From contig JAHZHX010000088.1 of assembly GCA_019420065.1 (NCBI GenBank), forward strand, positions 899-6,630: a stretch of DNA of 5,732 nt, in the 5' to 3' direction. The notes below the pieces were generated by a model. That model made no database searches and was not told the origin of the DNA. It saw nothing but the letters and a program-made list of their open reading frames with translations. Each line of letters starts with the position of its first letter. The first letter of the stretch is position 1. The DNA comes from Clostridiales bacterium (GTDB taxonomy: Bacteria; Bacillota; Clostridia; Christensenellales; Aristaeellaceae). Below are positions 5,449-5,732 of this stretch, one piece after another. A program made the position numbers and the translations under genes.

Positions 5449-5732
5449 ATGAAAAAGGCGCAGACCCGCACCGAAAAGCTTACGCGCGTCACCTATGTCA
5501 TCGTTCTTTGCAGCTTTCTGCTGCCCATCGTGTATCTGATCTGGCGCATCGCCAGCTGGACGGAGGAAACCACGCAGCAGCTGGGCCGCACGCAGGCAGA
5601 CTATGTGCTGATGCTGCTTCAGTGCCTGTTGGGCGCAATCGTCATTCATCTGCCCACCTTTTTTTCCCGCAAGTTCAAGTTTGAGCTGCCCGCGGCACTG
5701 TATCTGATGTACATTCTTTTTCTGTACGGTGC
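5449..5732 (+). CDS. Multi-helix membrane protein, 3' end outside window
   Basis: An open frame from ATG 5449 to the end of the window, 94 residues visible. A basic N-terminus (MKKAQTRTEK, 1-10) is followed by a helix at about 14-33, a polar loop (TEETTQQLGRTQAD), a second helix at about 51-67 containing the end of VLMLLQCLLG, a basic loop with FFSRKFKFELP (71-81), and the start of a third helix (ALYLMYILFLYG). The LPxFFxRKFKxELP stretch between helices recalls a group of small Firmicutes integral membrane proteins of unknown function; this is from memory and weak. The gene follows the zinc-ribbon gene by 24 nt, has a good Shine-Dalgarno site and has no promoter of its own, so the two are very probably one operon. 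The full length and any later domains cannot be judged. Confidence 0.8.
   Translation, partial: MKKAQTRTEKLTRVTYVIVLCSFLLPIVYLIWRIASWTEETTQQLGRTQADYVLMLLQCLLGAIVIHLPTFFSRKFKFELPAALYLMYILFLYG

Overview
The window is a GC-rich stretch of chromosome, probably from a high-GC member of the Clostridia (Firmicutes). The support is the clostridial-type FeoB with its small Cys-rich partner, a J-domain/DUF5685 gene pair, strong Shine-Dalgarno sites of the AAGGAGG type, and sigma-A-like promoters. Assignment below class level is not possible from the sequence alone. Coding density is high. I see no RNA genes, insertion sequences, CRISPR arrays or phage genes.

Layout. Bases 1-2420 (+ strand) hold the tail of an iron-transport operon: the C-terminal half of feoB, a 45-residue FeoB-associated Cys-rich membrane protein whose start overlaps the feoB stop, and 5 nt later a complete MATE-family efflux transporter. 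A hairpin at 2431-2459 separates this group from a convergent minus-strand pair (2463-3901). That pair is a DUF5685-type all-helical protein followed, with a 1-nt stop/start overlap, by a J-domain protein with a TPR-like middle and a very Cys-rich tail. Further along on the minus strand (3989-4852) is a metallo-beta-lactamase-fold hydrolase of the PhnP type with its own strong promoter. A divergent 158-nt region (4853-5010) also carries an extended -10 promoter for a plus-strand pair. The first gene is a small two-helix membrane protein with a C-terminal zinc ribbon (5011-5424). The second is a multi-helix membrane protein that runs off the right end (5449-5732).

How the genes work together. 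FeoB and its small partner belong to ferrous iron import at the cytoplasmic membrane; the MATE pump is probably co-transcribed but has no obvious biochemical link. The DUF5685 and J-domain genes are translationally coupled and probably act together. The DUF5685 protein carries two aspartate-rich motifs arranged like those of squalene/phytoene synthases, which makes this pair the most intriguing part of the window. The PhnP-like hydrolase appears to stand alone, with no other phosphonate genes in view. The two genes at the right end look like a small operon of uncharacterised membrane proteins.
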